57,625 nucleotides of DNA from Bacteroidota bacterium (GCA_016195025.1 JACQAL010000048.1:1-57625); one strand, 5' to 3'. Shown: positions 15,384-25,459, numbered from the stretch's first letter. Numbers and translations: made by a program. Notes: generated by a model not told the origin, from the sequence alone.

Positions 15384-18257
15384 ACATCTAATCTGAATAT
15401 CCAGAACGGATGTGCTGCTGCCTGTTTTGCAAATACGTATGTAGGTCCTAACGGGGCATGGACGCAAACTCCTACTGGAACAAACGACCCCGAAGCCAAT
15501 GCATGGTTTGTCAGCGGTGCTGAATGCGGCAATGCTGCCGGGCAATGCGGTTCCGTATGCGGAGCAACTGACCCTTCGCTGCACGTGGGAGCAAACGATG
15601 GAGGATGGTCGCCACAAGACCCGGGCGCTGCTTACAATGCCGGTGGGTTTTGCGGAACCTTTTTTTGCGTTACTGCCAACATGAGAATGGAATCACCTGT
15701 TATTAATTGCACAGGAAAATCTAACATTACAATTGCATTTAACTATATTGAAGATGGAGACGGAACAAATGATGATGCAACGCTGTGGTATTATAACGGA
15801 GCAACATGGGCGCAAATTGACCCGCTTGCTAAAACTCCCTTTGGCGCCTGCGCTCCCCAAGGCAAATGGACTGCATTTTCCATGCTTCTTCCTGCAAGCG
15901 CAAATAATAATGCGAATGTAAAAATTGGTTTTAACTGGACGAATAATGACGATGGCGCTGGCACCGACCCTTCCTTTGCCGTAGATGATATTACTCTTTC
16001 AGTAACAGGCGGCTCAGCACCTGTGGCAAATTTTTCTACCACCAATACCATTTGCGCGGGGCAGTGCATAAACTTCACCGACCTTAGCAGCAATGCTCCC
16101 ACCAGTTGGAGTTGGAGTTTTACAGGAGCAACTCCTGCCGCTTCCGCTTCACAGAATCCAACTAACATTTGTTACAACACTGCAGGAACATATACCGCAA
16201 CGCTCACCGCCACCAATGCAAACGGTTCAAGCAGCACATCGCAAACCATTACTGTGAATCCGCTTCCCACCGCAAACGCGGGAAGCAATGTTACAATATG
16301 CCAGGGGCAAAGTACAACGCTGAATGGAACAGGCGGAGGAACGTATGCATGGTCGCCCACAACTGCATTGAGCAATCCGAATATTTCAAACCCGGTTGCA
16401 TCGCCAACCACCACTACAACTTATTCCGTAACCGTAACAAATTCCTGCGGCTCATCCACGGCTTCAGTGAATGTGTCGGTTAATCCTTTGCCAACTGCCA
16501 CTGCAGGACCAAATTCAACTGTGTGTCCAAGTACAACAGTTACAATCACGGCAACAGGCGGAGGAACCTACGCATGGAACACGGGGCAAACCACCGCTTC
16601 TATATCTGTTGCGCCTTCGGCAACTGCATCCTATACCGTTACTGTTTCCAATGCCTGCGGTTCGAGTACCGCTTCGGCAACGGTTACAATTTCCAACACG
16701 CTTGTTACAACCATTGCAGGCAGCACAACAATATGTTCCGGTCAATCCGCCACGCTCACTGCCAACGGAGGAAATACTTTTTCGTGGAGCACCGGTGGAA
16801 CAAACGCTTCGGTGATTGTTTCGCCCACCGCAACTTCTTCCTACACAGTTTATGCTTCGAGCGGAACCTGTGCCGATACCGTGGCGGCAACGGTTACGGT
16901 TACTTCTCCTCCCTCTCCAAGCATTGCGGGGAACACCACCATTTGTTCAGGGCAAAGCGCAACGCTCACTGCCAGCGGAGGAAATACGTATTCATGGATT
17001 CCCGTAGGGCAAACCACTTCTTCGGTAATTGTTTCTCCGACCGCCACCAGCACTTTCACGGTGATTGCTTCCATCGGCTCGTGCTCCAATACGGCAACCA
17101 CTACTGTTACGGTGAATCCAACGCCAACCGCTTTCGGTTCAAACTTTACAATTTGCTCCGGCACAATGGCAACGCTTAATGGAGGTCTCGGTGGAAATTA
17201 TTCCTGGAGCACGGGACAAACCACTTCTTCCATTATTGTTGCTCCGACAACTTCCACAAATTATACCGTGATTGTTTCCAATGGGGTTTGCACCGATACA
17301 GGAATTCATTCGGCAACCGTTATTCCAATTCCTGTAGCAAGTATTTCAGGAAGCACAACCATTTGCTCCGGACAAATGGCTACACTCACCGCAAGCGGAG
17401 GAGGAACTTATTCATGGAGTAATTCCTCCACTGCTTCAACTATATCAGTTACTCCAACTTCCACCACTACTTATTCTGTGATTGCGACCGTTTGGTTCTG
17501 TAGCGACACCACAAGCGCAACCGTTTTTGTTTCTCCACCGCCTGTTGCCATAGTTTCCGGAGGAACAACCATCTGTTCCGGCAATAATGCAACTCTTACT
17601 GCCAGCGGAGGAGGAACCTATTCGTGGAGCACCGGTTCAAATAATTCTTCCATCACGGTTTCTCCTGCTGTTACCACCACTTATTCAGTAATTGTTACCA
17701 ATGCGGGCAACTGCACCGCATCCGCAACTGCCACCGTGAATGTAGATATTCCTGCTGCCAATGCGGGAAACAGCGTGAGCATTGTGCAGGGAAATTCTAC
17801 TGCGCTCTCTGCTTCGGGAGGAGGAACGTATAGTTGGAATACGGGGGAAACTTCTGCAGGCATTTCGGTTTCTCCTTCGGCAACCACCGAGTATTGCGTG
17901 TATGTTGCCGATGCAAAAGGATGCACCGATTCCGCCTGCGTCACAGTGTATGTGGAAGCAAATTGTTCCAACCTCGGTGAACTTTATCTTCCGAATGCCT
18001 TTTCTCCCAATGGCGATGGGCAGAATGATTCGCTGCTGGTGTACTATGGAAATTATCTCTGCATAAAAACACTGAGCATTACCATTTACAACCGCTGGGG
18101 AGAAAAAGTATTTCACTCGGATGACCCGCTATTCAGATGGGATGGCGCTGCGAAAGGAAATAAACTTGACAGCGGGGCGTATACCTATTATTTGAATGCC
18201 ACGCTGAATGATAATACTGAAATCCACCGGAAGGGAACTGTGAATCTTATGAGATAA
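15384..18257 (+). CDS. Large PKD/Ig-repeat adhesin with T9SS type B sorting domain, 5'-truncated
   Basis: 957 codons from the first sense codon after an in-frame stop at 15381. There is no ATG before 15585, where a GTG could start an 891-codon ORF. The upstream codons still read as the N-terminal domain of the 13020 gene (QNGCAAACFANTYVGPNGAW...DPSLHVGAND), so the true start and signal peptide are lost. Order: jelly-roll domain (to about 15996), one PKD domain (ANFSTTNTICAGQCINFTD), eight Ig-like repeats (TICSGQ.ATLTASGGGTYSWSTG), then a type B sorting domain of the gliding-motility-associated class (LYLPNAFSPNGDGQND...IYNRWGEKVF...VNLMR). Without a signal peptide export is doubtful: probably a pseudogene or a silent donor for recombination. 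Confidence 0.85.
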   Translation, partial: TSNLNIQNGCAAACFANTYVGPNGAWTQTPTGTNDPEANAWFVSGAECGNAAGQCGSVCGATDPSLHVGANDGGWSPQDPGAAYNAGGFCGTFFCVTANMRMESPVINCTGKSNITIAFNYIEDGDGTNDDATLWYYNGATWAQIDPLAKTPFGACAPQGKWTAFSMLLPASANNNANVKIGFNWTNNDDGAGTDPSFAVDDITLSVTGGSAPVANFSTTNTICAGQCINFTDLSSNAPTSWSWSFTGATPAASASQNPTNICYNTAGTYTATLTATNANGSSSTSQTITVNPLPTANAGSNVTICQGQSTTLNGTGGGTYAWSPTTALSNPNISNPVASPTTTTTYSVTVTNSCGSSTASVNVSVNPLPTATAGPNSTVCPSTTVTITATGGGTYAWNTGQTTASISVAPSATASYTVTVSNACGSSTASATVTISNTLVTTIAGSTTICSGQSATLTANGGNTFSWSTGGTNASVIVSPTATSSYTVYASSGTCADTVAATVTVTSPPSPSIAGNTTICSGQSATLTASGGNTYSWIPVGQTTSSVIVSPTATSTFTVIASIGSCSNTATTTVTVNPTPTAFGSNFTICSGTMATLNGGLGGNYSWSTGQTTSSIIVAPTTSTNYTVIVSNGVCTDTGIHSATVIPIPVASISGSTTICSGQMATLTASGGGTYSWSNSSTASTISVTPTSTTTYSVIATVWFCSDTTSATVFVSPPPVAIVSGGTTICSGNNATLTASGGGTYSWSTGSNNSSITVSPAVTTTYSVIVTNAGNCTASATATVNVDIPAANAGNSVSIVQGNSTALSASGGGTYSWNTGETSAGISVSPSATTEYCVYVADAKGCTDSACVTVYVEANCSNLGELYLPNAFSPNGDGQNDSLLVYYGNYLCIKTLSITIYNRWGEKVFHSDDPLFRWDGAAKGNKLDSGAYTYYLNATLNDNTEIHRKGTVNLMR

Positions 18258-18316
18258 ACTCCCGAAAAACTCTCCCGTTCTTAAAATATTCTTACTTTCT
18301 TCTTCGTCTGTTCCTC

Positions 18317-19363
18317 TCAGAACGTATGGAACGGATTTTGTTTTTCACCAACCGTGCTACCGCTTTTTCCTTTTGTATCTGTATCTAAAGAAGAGGAAGC
18401 AGATTTTGGTTTGCGGCTCATTTTATAAGAGAGGGTGATTTCATGCGCTGCGGCTCTTCCCGCCACTGCGTTAAGTGTTGAAGTCACCGCATCATAACTG
18501 TATCCGAAAGTGAACATTTTATGTTCAACTCCCACCATGAACGCAATGGCATCGCTGCGCCTGTACCATGCGCCAATGACAGCTTTCATATTCTCGTTCA
18601 GGTTGTAATCAACGCTTACGCCTGCCGACATTTCGGTGTTGCCTGCCTGCTGCGTCATTCTCACATTAGGAGATACATCCACTTTTTTCTCTCCGAGAAT
18701 TTTTACTCCTCCGATATACGTCATGCGCACAGGCAGCGTTCCTTTTACTCCTGTGAACGATTGATTGGGTTTGTTCAGATGAAATCCGGATACTCCCGCG
18801 AAGGCATTTAGTTTTGATTTATCGCGCGAAGGATTCATGTACCACACCAACCCGAAACCAACATCGGGATAACTTGCTTTGTTGTTCAGCACAACTTCGT
18901 TGGACGGATTGGATGAACTGTATGAACCCAGCACATATTGGCTTTCATAAGTCAGGTTGTTTGCGTCTAATGATTTCTGACCAATCCCTCCCATCAGCGC
19001 CAGGCATAAATTCTGGTCTGCGGCAATTTCTCTGTTGTAATCAACAGCAAGTGCAAGGTCGGTGGTTTTGAATGCGCCTGCTTTGTCGTTGATTGCGCTC
19101 ACTCCGACATCTAATTTTCCACCGCTCTTCATGTACAGAGGATACATTCCTGAAAAGTACATAGTGGTGAATCCTTTTTCAATGCTGCTCCACTGCGTGC
19201 GGTAGCCGAGCCCTGCTCTTAAATCTGAATTTGCTCCCATGATGGCGGGGTTCAACCGCAGGGGGTTTGCGTATGCTTGCGTGAAACGATAATCCTGAGA
19301 TTTCACAAGGCAGATGGCAGATGGCAGATGGCAGATGGCAAGAAATACAATTAGTTTTTTCAT
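18317..19363 (-). CDS. PorP/SprF family T9SS outer-membrane protein
   Basis: 348 aa. Signal peptide about 1-22, then the family start QDYRFTQAYANPLRLNPAIMGAN. The body has outer-membrane beta-strand character (RAGLGYRTQWSSIEKGFTTMYFSGMYPL; YIGGVKILGEKKVDVSPNVRM). PorP/SprF proteins work with the T9SS and are typically encoded next to type B adhesins such as SprB. Here the gene follows the 1391-aa adhesin by 69 bp on the same strand, so it is probably its dedicated partner. The signal-peptide codons consist largely of four GGCAGAT heptamers (19309-19336), so unit loss or gain would switch the gene off. Confidence 0.92.
   Translation of the reverse strand: MKKLIVFLAICHLPSAICLVKSQDYRFTQAYANPLRLNPAIMGANSDLRAGLGYRTQWSSIEKGFTTMYFSGMYPLYMKSGGKLDVGVSAINDKAGAFKTTDLALAVDYNREIAADQNLCLALMGGIGQKSLDANNLTYESQYVLGSYSSSNPSNEVVLNNKASYPDVGFGLVWYMNPSRDKSKLNAFAGVSGFHLNKPNQSFTGVKGTLPVRMTYIGGVKILGEKKVDVSPNVRMTQQAGNTEMSAGVSVDYNLNENMKAVIGAWYRRSDAIAFMVGVEHKMFTFGYSYDAVTSTLNAVAGRAAAHEITLSYKMSRKPKSASSSLDTDTKGKSGSTVGEKQNPFHTF
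19309..19336. repeat. Heptanucleotide repeat GGCAGAT in the PorP signal peptide
   Basis: Four exact GGCAGAT units (GCCATCT on the coding strand) giving LAICHLPSAICL. Seven is not a multiple of three, so every copy-number change shifts the frame after codon 8. Candidate phase-variation tract. Confidence 0.9.
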
Positions 19364-19432
19364 TGGAAGATATTTTTTGTTTTTAATTTTGTTTTTTTTC
19401 TTTTCCCCCTTTAGGGCAGGGGCTTTTTATTT

Positions 19433-22400
19433 TTATCGTATAAGATTAATCAGGCCTGAGGTGTTAATTACATCTCCGTTTGTAAGGGTTCCTTTCACAT
19501 AATACACATACGCTCCTTCAGGAAGTTCCTGCCCGCCAATCTGCCGCCTGCCGTCCCATCCTACTTTTATATCTTTTGTTGACCAGACAAGTTCTCCCCA
19601 TCGGTTGTAAATTCCAAATTCAAAACCATCTATCCCTTCTCCGTGCGCGAAGAGAACATCATTTTGCATGTCTCCGTTAGGAGTGAAAGCAGTGGGCACC
19701 CAGAAGGTGGGTTCAATTACATAAATAGTTACCGAATCGGTATTCACGCAGCCGAAAACATCCATAACAGTTACAATATAGGTGGTGGTAACCGTTGGAT
19801 TCGCTATCGGATTATAAATGCTGATATTACTTAATCCTGTTGCCGGGCTCCATGTATATTCAACGCCTCCGGTTGCGGTAAGTTGTGTGGACGAACCAAC
19901 GGTGATAGTGTCGTTCGGTCCTGCTTCTGCATTAGGAAGTTCATGCACGGTTACTGTTATCTCATCCATTACGGGCCCGCATCCGGGACCGGTAACTGAA
20001 AGCGTATAGGTAGTAGTTGAATCCGGGCTCGCCATTGGATTGGGAGAAGTGGCGCTGCTTAAACCAACGCTTGGAGACCATGAATAATTTTGCCCGGTGA
20101 TAAGCGCTGCGCCAATCTGAATGCTGTCGTATTCGCAAATCGCAACATCGGGTCCTGCAAGTGCGAAGAGAGGCGCAAGCATGGTTACAACAACAGAATC
20201 TGTATTCGTGCATCCGGTTGCTGTGTTTGTCACAGTCACAATATAATTTGTTGTGGGAGCAATGGGGCTTGCTACAGGATTTGCTATTGCCGGATTGTTC
20301 AATGTGCTTGCGGGAAACCAACTGTATGTATTTCCGGCAACGGGCGCGCTTCCGATTTGTACGGAATCATTGTTGCAGATGACGGTATCTTTTCCTGCAT
20401 TGGCAAGCGGCAGCGCATTGATAAGCAATGTATCGGTTTTTGTTGCGGAACAGGTTCCATCGCTGATGGTGAGGGTAATGGTTTTTGTTCCTGCTGTTGA
20501 GTACATTATTCCATTTGGATTTTCATTACTGGATATCTGTGGCATTGCTCCTGCGCCAAACGACCAGCTGAATGTCCAGTTTCCCCCTGTGCTTCCCGTA
20601 TTCATAAAGTTCACTGCGTTACCCACGCATTGCGGAGCAGTGGAATTGAAATTCACACTCGGAGTTTGATTGATGAGAATTGTTTGCATGCTTGTATCCG
20701 TACAGCTTCCCAGCGTGGTGACAAGCGTAACGGTTTGTAATCCTGCTATGCTGTAAATAACTCCCATCGGATTTTGCGCAGTGGAAGTGGCAGGCGCAGA
20801 ACCGTTGCCAAAACTCCATGAGTACATTGCTCCGCTTGTGCCCGTATTCTGAAAGTTCACCGAATCGCCAGTGCACATCGGTGCGTTGGAAGTGAACGAT
20901 GCCACCGGTGACGGATTCACGGTGATGGTTTGTGTTGCTACTCCCGAACAAGTGCCATCGCTGATAGTAAGCGTAATTGTTTTTGTTCCTGCCGTTGCAT
21001 ACAAAATGCCTGAAGGATTTTGTGCAGTAGATGTCTGAGGCATTGCTCCCACACCAAAATCCCAGAAGTAAGTCCATTGTCCGCCTGAACTTCCTGTATT
21101 CGTAAAGTTCACGCCTGTGTTGGCGCATTGTGGTGCGTTGGAAGTGAAGGTTACAGTGGGCGATTGATTAATGTTGATGGTTTTTGAAATGGTGGAAGTG
21201 CAGCCGGTGGCTGAATTAGTAATAGTAAGTGTAACGCTTTTTGTTCCGGCAGTAGAATAAATAATCCCGGTTGGATTCTGAAGGGTTGAAGTTGCAGGCG
21301 CTGCTCCGCTTCCGAAATTCCACGCCCATGTAACTCCGGCTGCAGTTCCGGTATTTGTGAAATCAACCGGCATGCCTGTGCATTGCGGGGCGGTGGAGGA
21401 AAAATTGGCAACGGGCGTTGCGCTGATGACGATAGTCGCAGTGTAAGTGCTTGGGCAGAATCCGTTGTTATCCACCGTGAGCGTAATGGTTTTTGTTCCC
21501 GATGTGGAATATATTACGCTGCTGGGATTTTGTGCCGATGAAAGCGCAGGCGTTGCGCCCGCACCAAAATCCCATGAATAATTCCAACCCGTTCCGGTCG
21601 TTCCTGTATAAGTGAAATTAACTTGCGAACCCACGCATTGCGGAGCATTGGAGGTGAATAAAGGAGCAGGAGTTTGAGCGATGTTGATGGTTTGCATGGC
21701 GGTTGCAGAGCAAGTTGAGGTTGTGCTCGTAGTGGTTAAAGTAACGCTCTTTGTTCCGGAAGTGGAATAAGTAATAGCCGTTGGATTCTGAAGGGTGGAA
21801 GTGGCAGGTGTTGCACCGCTTCCAAAGTTCCACAGCCAGGTTACGCTTGTTGCAGTACCTGTATTGGTAAAGTTAACATTCATTCCCGTGCAAGCCGGAG
21901 CGGTGGAACTGAAACTTGCCACAGGAGTTTGATTGATGGTGAGTGTTTGAGTGGCACTGGTAACGCATCCGAAATTATTAGTAATGGTTTGTGTTACTGT
22001 TTTTGTTCCCGCAGTGCTGTACATTATTCCAGTTGGGTTTTGAGCAGTGGAAGTTGCAGGCGAAGCACCAGCGCCAAAAGACCACGCATAAATTGTTCCC
22101 GCGCCCGTGCTTCCGGTATTAGTAAAGTCAACTGCGCTTCCCGTGCATTGCGGAGCAGTGGATGTAAACGATGCTGTCGGAGAAGGATTAATGGTAATGA
22201 CCTGCGAATTGGTTATCACGCATCCGCCCGGAGTAGTAATAGTGAGTTTCACTGTTTTTGCTCCTGAAGTTGTATAAGATACTCCTGCAGGATTAGGAGA
22301 TGTTGCCATTGCAAATGTTGCTACTGAACCGGAACCGAAATTCCACAGGTAACTGTAATTGCTGATTACCCAATCGGCATAAAAGTTCACTGCCTGCCCC

Positions 22401-23608
22401 ACACAGGAAGGAGCCGTGGAGGTGAAGTTTGCATTCAGATTAATTACTTGTATGCCATACGCTTTCACTGTCTGCCCTTCAATGTTGCAAAAATTATCGC
22501 GCGCGGTAACGGTGAAGTAGTGAGGATAATTGAGGGCATCGGCAGGAGCAGGAGTCCAGCTGAAAGTGCCGGTGGGTCGGGTAAGAGAAGGACATCCGTT
22601 TGCTACTACAAAAGTAGAAGCAGGAATGGCTGCTGTGGCGGTAGAAGTCATGGTTACGCATTGCGCGGCATCGGCATCGGCAGCGCCTGTGGTGAAACTA
22701 TAGGCGCAGCCCACCACCGCTGTATCAATATAAGTATTTGTTGCGTTAATTCCATTGAGGGTAGGCAGGTTGTCTGCTCCGGCAAGTACGCTTACCTGGA
22801 TGTCGCGCTCCACGCTTCCAATCAAAATCCCATAACGGTATTCTTTTACTAAAATAGCCATGACGGTAACTTCGCCCGAAGCGGTTGGAAACATACATAC
22901 ATCGCCTGTGGTAGCGTTAAAGGTTACAGGAGGAGTAGAAGTGAGGGGCTGGGTGGGGGTGTAGGTGCCGGTATAGGTAACAGTATTGACAGGGTCTATC
23001 AAAGGTGTAATAAGTGAATACGCTACGGAATCACCGTCAATATCCACCGCTCCGTTGTTGAAGCAAAAGGTCTGACCGGTGTAAACAAAGGCAGCGGGGT
23101 CGTTGGCAAAGAAGGAGGCGTTATTGCCGGGAGTAATGGTGTTATTCAGGGTTGCATATACATACATTGCCATTGTGCCGGGAGAAACGATGGTGGTAAT
23201 GGCGGCATTTCTGGCAGTTTGTGAAACAGAAAAGTTCCAGTCGGTTTGAGCGGAAGGTAATGTAACGCTGGCAGTATAAACCCATTTTTCTCTGCCAGGC
23301 GTTGCGCCTCCGCTGCAGGTGGTGGTGGCGGTGGGGCATACCGGAACCACATTTCCGTTATTTACTCCCGCTCCCGAAGTAACAGTGGCAGTAAAACTTG
23401 CATTTGCAGAAGTTATTACGATGGGAACAGTTGCCGGTGCAGGTATTCCGCTGCAATCGCGGTAAAAGGTGTAAGTAATGTTGTAGGTAAGCCCTGCAGT
23501 ATGGGTATAAGTTATTTGACCTCCTGCCATGTGGCTTGCTTTTGCTTCATAAGAATGGAAGAGCGAAAAAGATGAAGCGAAGAATAAAAGGATAATTATT
23601 TTTTTCAT
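19433..23608 (-). CDS. Giant PKD-repeat adhesin with T9SS type B sorting domain (SprB-like)
   Basis: 1391 aa. Signal peptide about 1-24 (cleavage near EAKA), then the SHMAGGQITYTHTAGLTYNITYTFYRDCSG domain start typical of large Bacteroidota surface proteins. Eight PKD repeats of about 85 aa follow (FTSTAPQCTGS.VDFTNTGS...YSWSFGAGASPATSTAQNPTG), then three Ig-like repeats (AGKDTVICNNDSVQIG; YSWSP..GLSS) and a type B sorting domain in the last 90 residues (VPTAFTPNGDMQND...YNRWGELVW...GLINLIR). Type B proteins include SprB, the mobile gliding adhesin. With the PorP-like gene downstream this forms an adhesin-partner pair, probably one operon. Confidence 0.92.
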   Translation of the reverse strand: MKKIIILLFFASSFSLFHSYEAKASHMAGGQITYTHTAGLTYNITYTFYRDCSGIPAPATVPIVITSANASFTATVTSGAGVNNGNVVPVCPTATTTCSGGATPGREKWVYTASVTLPSAQTDWNFSVSQTARNAAITTIVSPGTMAMYVYATLNNTITPGNNASFFANDPAAFVYTGQTFCFNNGAVDIDGDSVAYSLITPLIDPVNTVTYTGTYTPTQPLTSTPPVTFNATTGDVCMFPTASGEVTVMAILVKEYRYGILIGSVERDIQVSVLAGADNLPTLNGINATNTYIDTAVVGCAYSFTTGAADADAAQCVTMTSTATAAIPASTFVVANGCPSLTRPTGTFSWTPAPADALNYPHYFTVTARDNFCNIEGQTVKAYGIQVINLNANFTSTAPSCVGQAVNFYADWVISNYSYLWNFGSGSVATFAMATSPNPAGVSYTTSGAKTVKLTITTPGGCVITNSQVITINPSPTASFTSTAPQCTGSAVDFTNTGSTGAGTIYAWSFGAGASPATSTAQNPTGIMYSTAGTKTVTQTITNNFGCVTSATQTLTINQTPVASFSSTAPACTGMNVNFTNTGTATSVTWLWNFGSGATPATSTLQNPTAITYSTSGTKSVTLTTTSTTSTCSATAMQTINIAQTPAPLFTSNAPQCVGSQVNFTYTGTTGTGWNYSWDFGAGATPALSSAQNPSSVIYSTSGTKTITLTVDNNGFCPSTYTATIVISATPVANFSSTAPQCTGMPVDFTNTGTAAGVTWAWNFGSGAAPATSTLQNPTGIIYSTAGTKSVTLTITNSATGCTSTISKTININQSPTVTFTSNAPQCANTGVNFTNTGSSGGQWTYFWDFGVGAMPQTSTAQNPSGILYATAGTKTITLTISDGTCSGVATQTITVNPSPVASFTSNAPMCTGDSVNFQNTGTSGAMYSWSFGNGSAPATSTAQNPMGVIYSIAGLQTVTLVTTLGSCTDTSMQTILINQTPSVNFNSTAPQCVGNAVNFMNTGSTGGNWTFSWSFGAGAMPQISSNENPNGIMYSTAGTKTITLTISDGTCSATKTDTLLINALPLANAGKDTVICNNDSVQIGSAPVAGNTYSWFPASTLNNPAIANPVASPIAPTTNYIVTVTNTATGCTNTDSVVVTMLAPLFALAGPDVAICEYDSIQIGAALITGQNYSWSPSVGLSSATSPNPMASPDSTTTYTLSVTGPGCGPVMDEITVTVHELPNAEAGPNDTITVGSSTQLTATGGVEYTWSPATGLSNISIYNPIANPTVTTTYIVTVMDVFGCVNTDSVTIYVIEPTFWVPTAFTPNGDMQNDVLFAHGEGIDGFEFGIYNRWGELVWSTKDIKVGWDGRRQIGGQELPEGAYVYYVKGTLTNGDVINTSGLINLIR

Positions 23609-23690
23609 GTTAAATGATTTATTAATACGTGTTTTTTATTGGGGACAATTATTTCTGGGTTTAGAAACAGCAGCATGATTTAAAGAGGGA

Positions 23691-23698
23691 CAAAGGTA
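23691..23698 (-). promoter_or_regulatory. -7 box TACCTTTG upstream of the giant adhesin
   Basis: On the minus strand a perfect TAnnTTTG box, about 80 bp before the start at 23608. The -33 region has no clear TTTG. Start near 23686 would give a leader of roughly 78 nt. Confidence 0.45.
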
Positions 23699-23748
23699 AA
23701 AAAAAAAGATATTGGAGAAATAATTTTTTACATGGCTCAGCGGTCGCT

Positions 23749-23921
23749 TTTACAACCGCTGGGGAGAAAAAGTGTTTCACTCGGATGACCCGCTATTCAG
23801 ATGGAATGGAAGTGCGAAAGGAAATAAACTTGACAGCGGTGCGTATACCTATTATATGAATGCCACGCTGAATGACACTACGGAAATCAACCGGAAGGGA
23901 ACGGTGAACCTTATGCGATAA
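23749..23921 (+). pseudogene. Orphan fragment of a T9SS type B sorting domain
   Basis: Plus-strand codons from FYNRWGEKVFHSDDPLFRW to TVNLMR and a TAA at 23919-23921. They are nearly identical to the last 57 codons of the 15384-18257 gene (18089-18257), with substitutions such as D to N and L to M. There is no start codon, signal peptide or body, and the fragment lies antiparallel to both neighbouring genes in a 354-bp gap. It is a remnant of a deleted paralogue or a donor segment for gene conversion. Confidence 0.88.
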
Positions 23922-23962
23922 AATCCTGTTCTTATAAAAAAATTCTCTTCAGGAAGATTTTC

Positions 23963-25459
23963 TCACGCATTGTTTTTTTTGAACCAGATAAAGATTGCCT
24001 CGCAAAGCATGCGATCCACTTCGTGGTTTTTGATTCTTTCACGCAGGAATGTTTCCAACTCCTGCATTTTTTTCTTTGCCTGTCCCGCTTCGCTCTTGTG
24101 CTGGTAAATTTCTGCCAGGCGGTGAATGATTTTTGCATGAACCGAAGTTGATTTATCGTGATAATGCCGCAGGTACGAGCGCTCGCGGCTCTGAAAAAGA
24201 TTCACCGAATCAATTTCATAAATGCAAACGAGCGAAAGAATATGCGCGTCTTCGAGAATATCCTGGCGCATTCCTTTGTACACTTCCAGAATTTTTTCCA
24301 GCCAGCGGAAAGCGGGCTTGAATTCATTCAGCGCAAGGCACCGTAGCGCGAGATTGTAATACAAAATCATTTTTGATTCTCCGTCATACAGCGCATCAAA
24401 CTCTCCGGCTGCTTCATTTATTTTAATCCGGCTGTTCGTGAAACGCTCCAGCGTGCGGTCGGTGAGCGCAAGGCGCGTTTCGGCTTCCAGATAATTGAGA
24501 AAGATGAATGACTGCTCAAAAAGATTTTGCGAAGCGTGTTTTTCGTGAACCATTTTTTCAAGTGTGTGAAACGCTTCTTTTGCTTTTTCCGTCTGCTTGT
24601 TTTCTTCCGCAAAAATGAAATACTGTTTGAAGCAGGCGATGTAAGAAATGGAATTTACTTTCTGATAGGAGTCAAGAAATTTAATGAGCGCCATTTGTTT
24701 TTCTGTGTGTTCGAGCGCTTTTTTATAATCGTGCGTGATGTGTTCGTGGTAAATAGCGTTCACCTGGTGAAAAATAATTTTTGCTTTTTTCGTGAGCGCG
24801 TTTTCTTCTTTGCGAAAAAGCGGAGAAGAAATAATTTCGTTTAGCGTAGATTCTGTTTCCTTATCCAGCCGCATACTCGAATTTTTTTTCAGCGCAGTCA
24901 GCAGATGATTCAGGTGATTGCTGTAACTGTTCAGGTTGAAAATTTTCCGGTGCACTGCATCTTCCTGCTGTTCTATTTTCTGCACTTCGCGGAAATATTC
25001 ATCGTGGGTTTTTGCGCTGCGGTTGATGATGATTTTCCGCAGGGAACATAAAATGCCGAGGCGGTAAAGGTCTTCGTACTTTTCGGCAAGTTTCTGCGCT
25101 TTGTTCAAATAATAATGCGTGTACTGGTGAAGCCCTTTGAGAATAAAATTTTTTATGATGCGTATGTGGTTGCCGATGTTGATTTCGATTTCGCGCGAGT
25201 AATTGTAATCAATGAGGCAGCGGAGAATAAAATCAAAAAGATAACTGGTGCGGATAATTAATTTCTGCGTGGTGTTGAATTCAGGATAAGAAATAAAATC
25301 TTCTTTATCCGCTTCCGTTCTTTTCTTCAGCAGGTTAAAAAGTTTTAAATCAATTTTCCCCTTCCGCGATTTTTGTTTTTCAAGTTCAATGGAGATGTAG
25401 CGCTTCTCCGTTTTGGAAAGCGAATGAATGAGATGGTGGAGTTTGATGAGTCCTTTCAT
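23963..25459 (-). CDS. Helical (TPR-like) protein of unknown function
   Basis: 498 aa, no signal peptide or membrane segment, strongly helical and charged. It starts MKGLIKLHHLIHSLSKTEKRYISIELEKQ and continues with regularly spaced helix pairs such as HQYTHYYLNKAQKLAEKYEDLYRLG and ALEHTEKQMALIKFLDSYQK, which look like degenerate TPRs. I do not recognise a named family. It is monocistronic, with the sorting-domain fragment downstream and the 25668 gene divergent upstream. A cytoplasmic scaffold or regulatory role would be guesswork. Confidence 0.8.
   Translation of the reverse strand: MKGLIKLHHLIHSLSKTEKRYISIELEKQKSRKGKIDLKLFNLLKKRTEADKEDFISYPEFNTTQKLIIRTSYLFDFILRCLIDYNYSREIEINIGNHIRIIKNFILKGLHQYTHYYLNKAQKLAEKYEDLYRLGILCSLRKIIINRSAKTHDEYFREVQKIEQQEDAVHRKIFNLNSYSNHLNHLLTALKKNSSMRLDKETESTLNEIISSPLFRKEENALTKKAKIIFHQVNAIYHEHITHDYKKALEHTEKQMALIKFLDSYQKVNSISYIACFKQYFIFAEENKQTEKAKEAFHTLEKMVHEKHASQNLFEQSFIFLNYLEAETRLALTDRTLERFTNSRIKINEAAGEFDALYDGESKMILYYNLALRCLALNEFKPAFRWLEKILEVYKGMRQDILEDAHILSLVCIYEIDSVNLFQSRERSYLRHYHDKSTSVHAKIIHRLAEIYQHKSEAGQAKKKMQELETFLRERIKNHEVDRMLCEAIFIWFKKNNA

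Noticed and set aside
15499-15684. Separate small gene upstream of the type B adhesin
   Set aside because: The reading frame of the adhesin itself continues through this region with clear homology to the 13020 product; the small ORF is out of frame.
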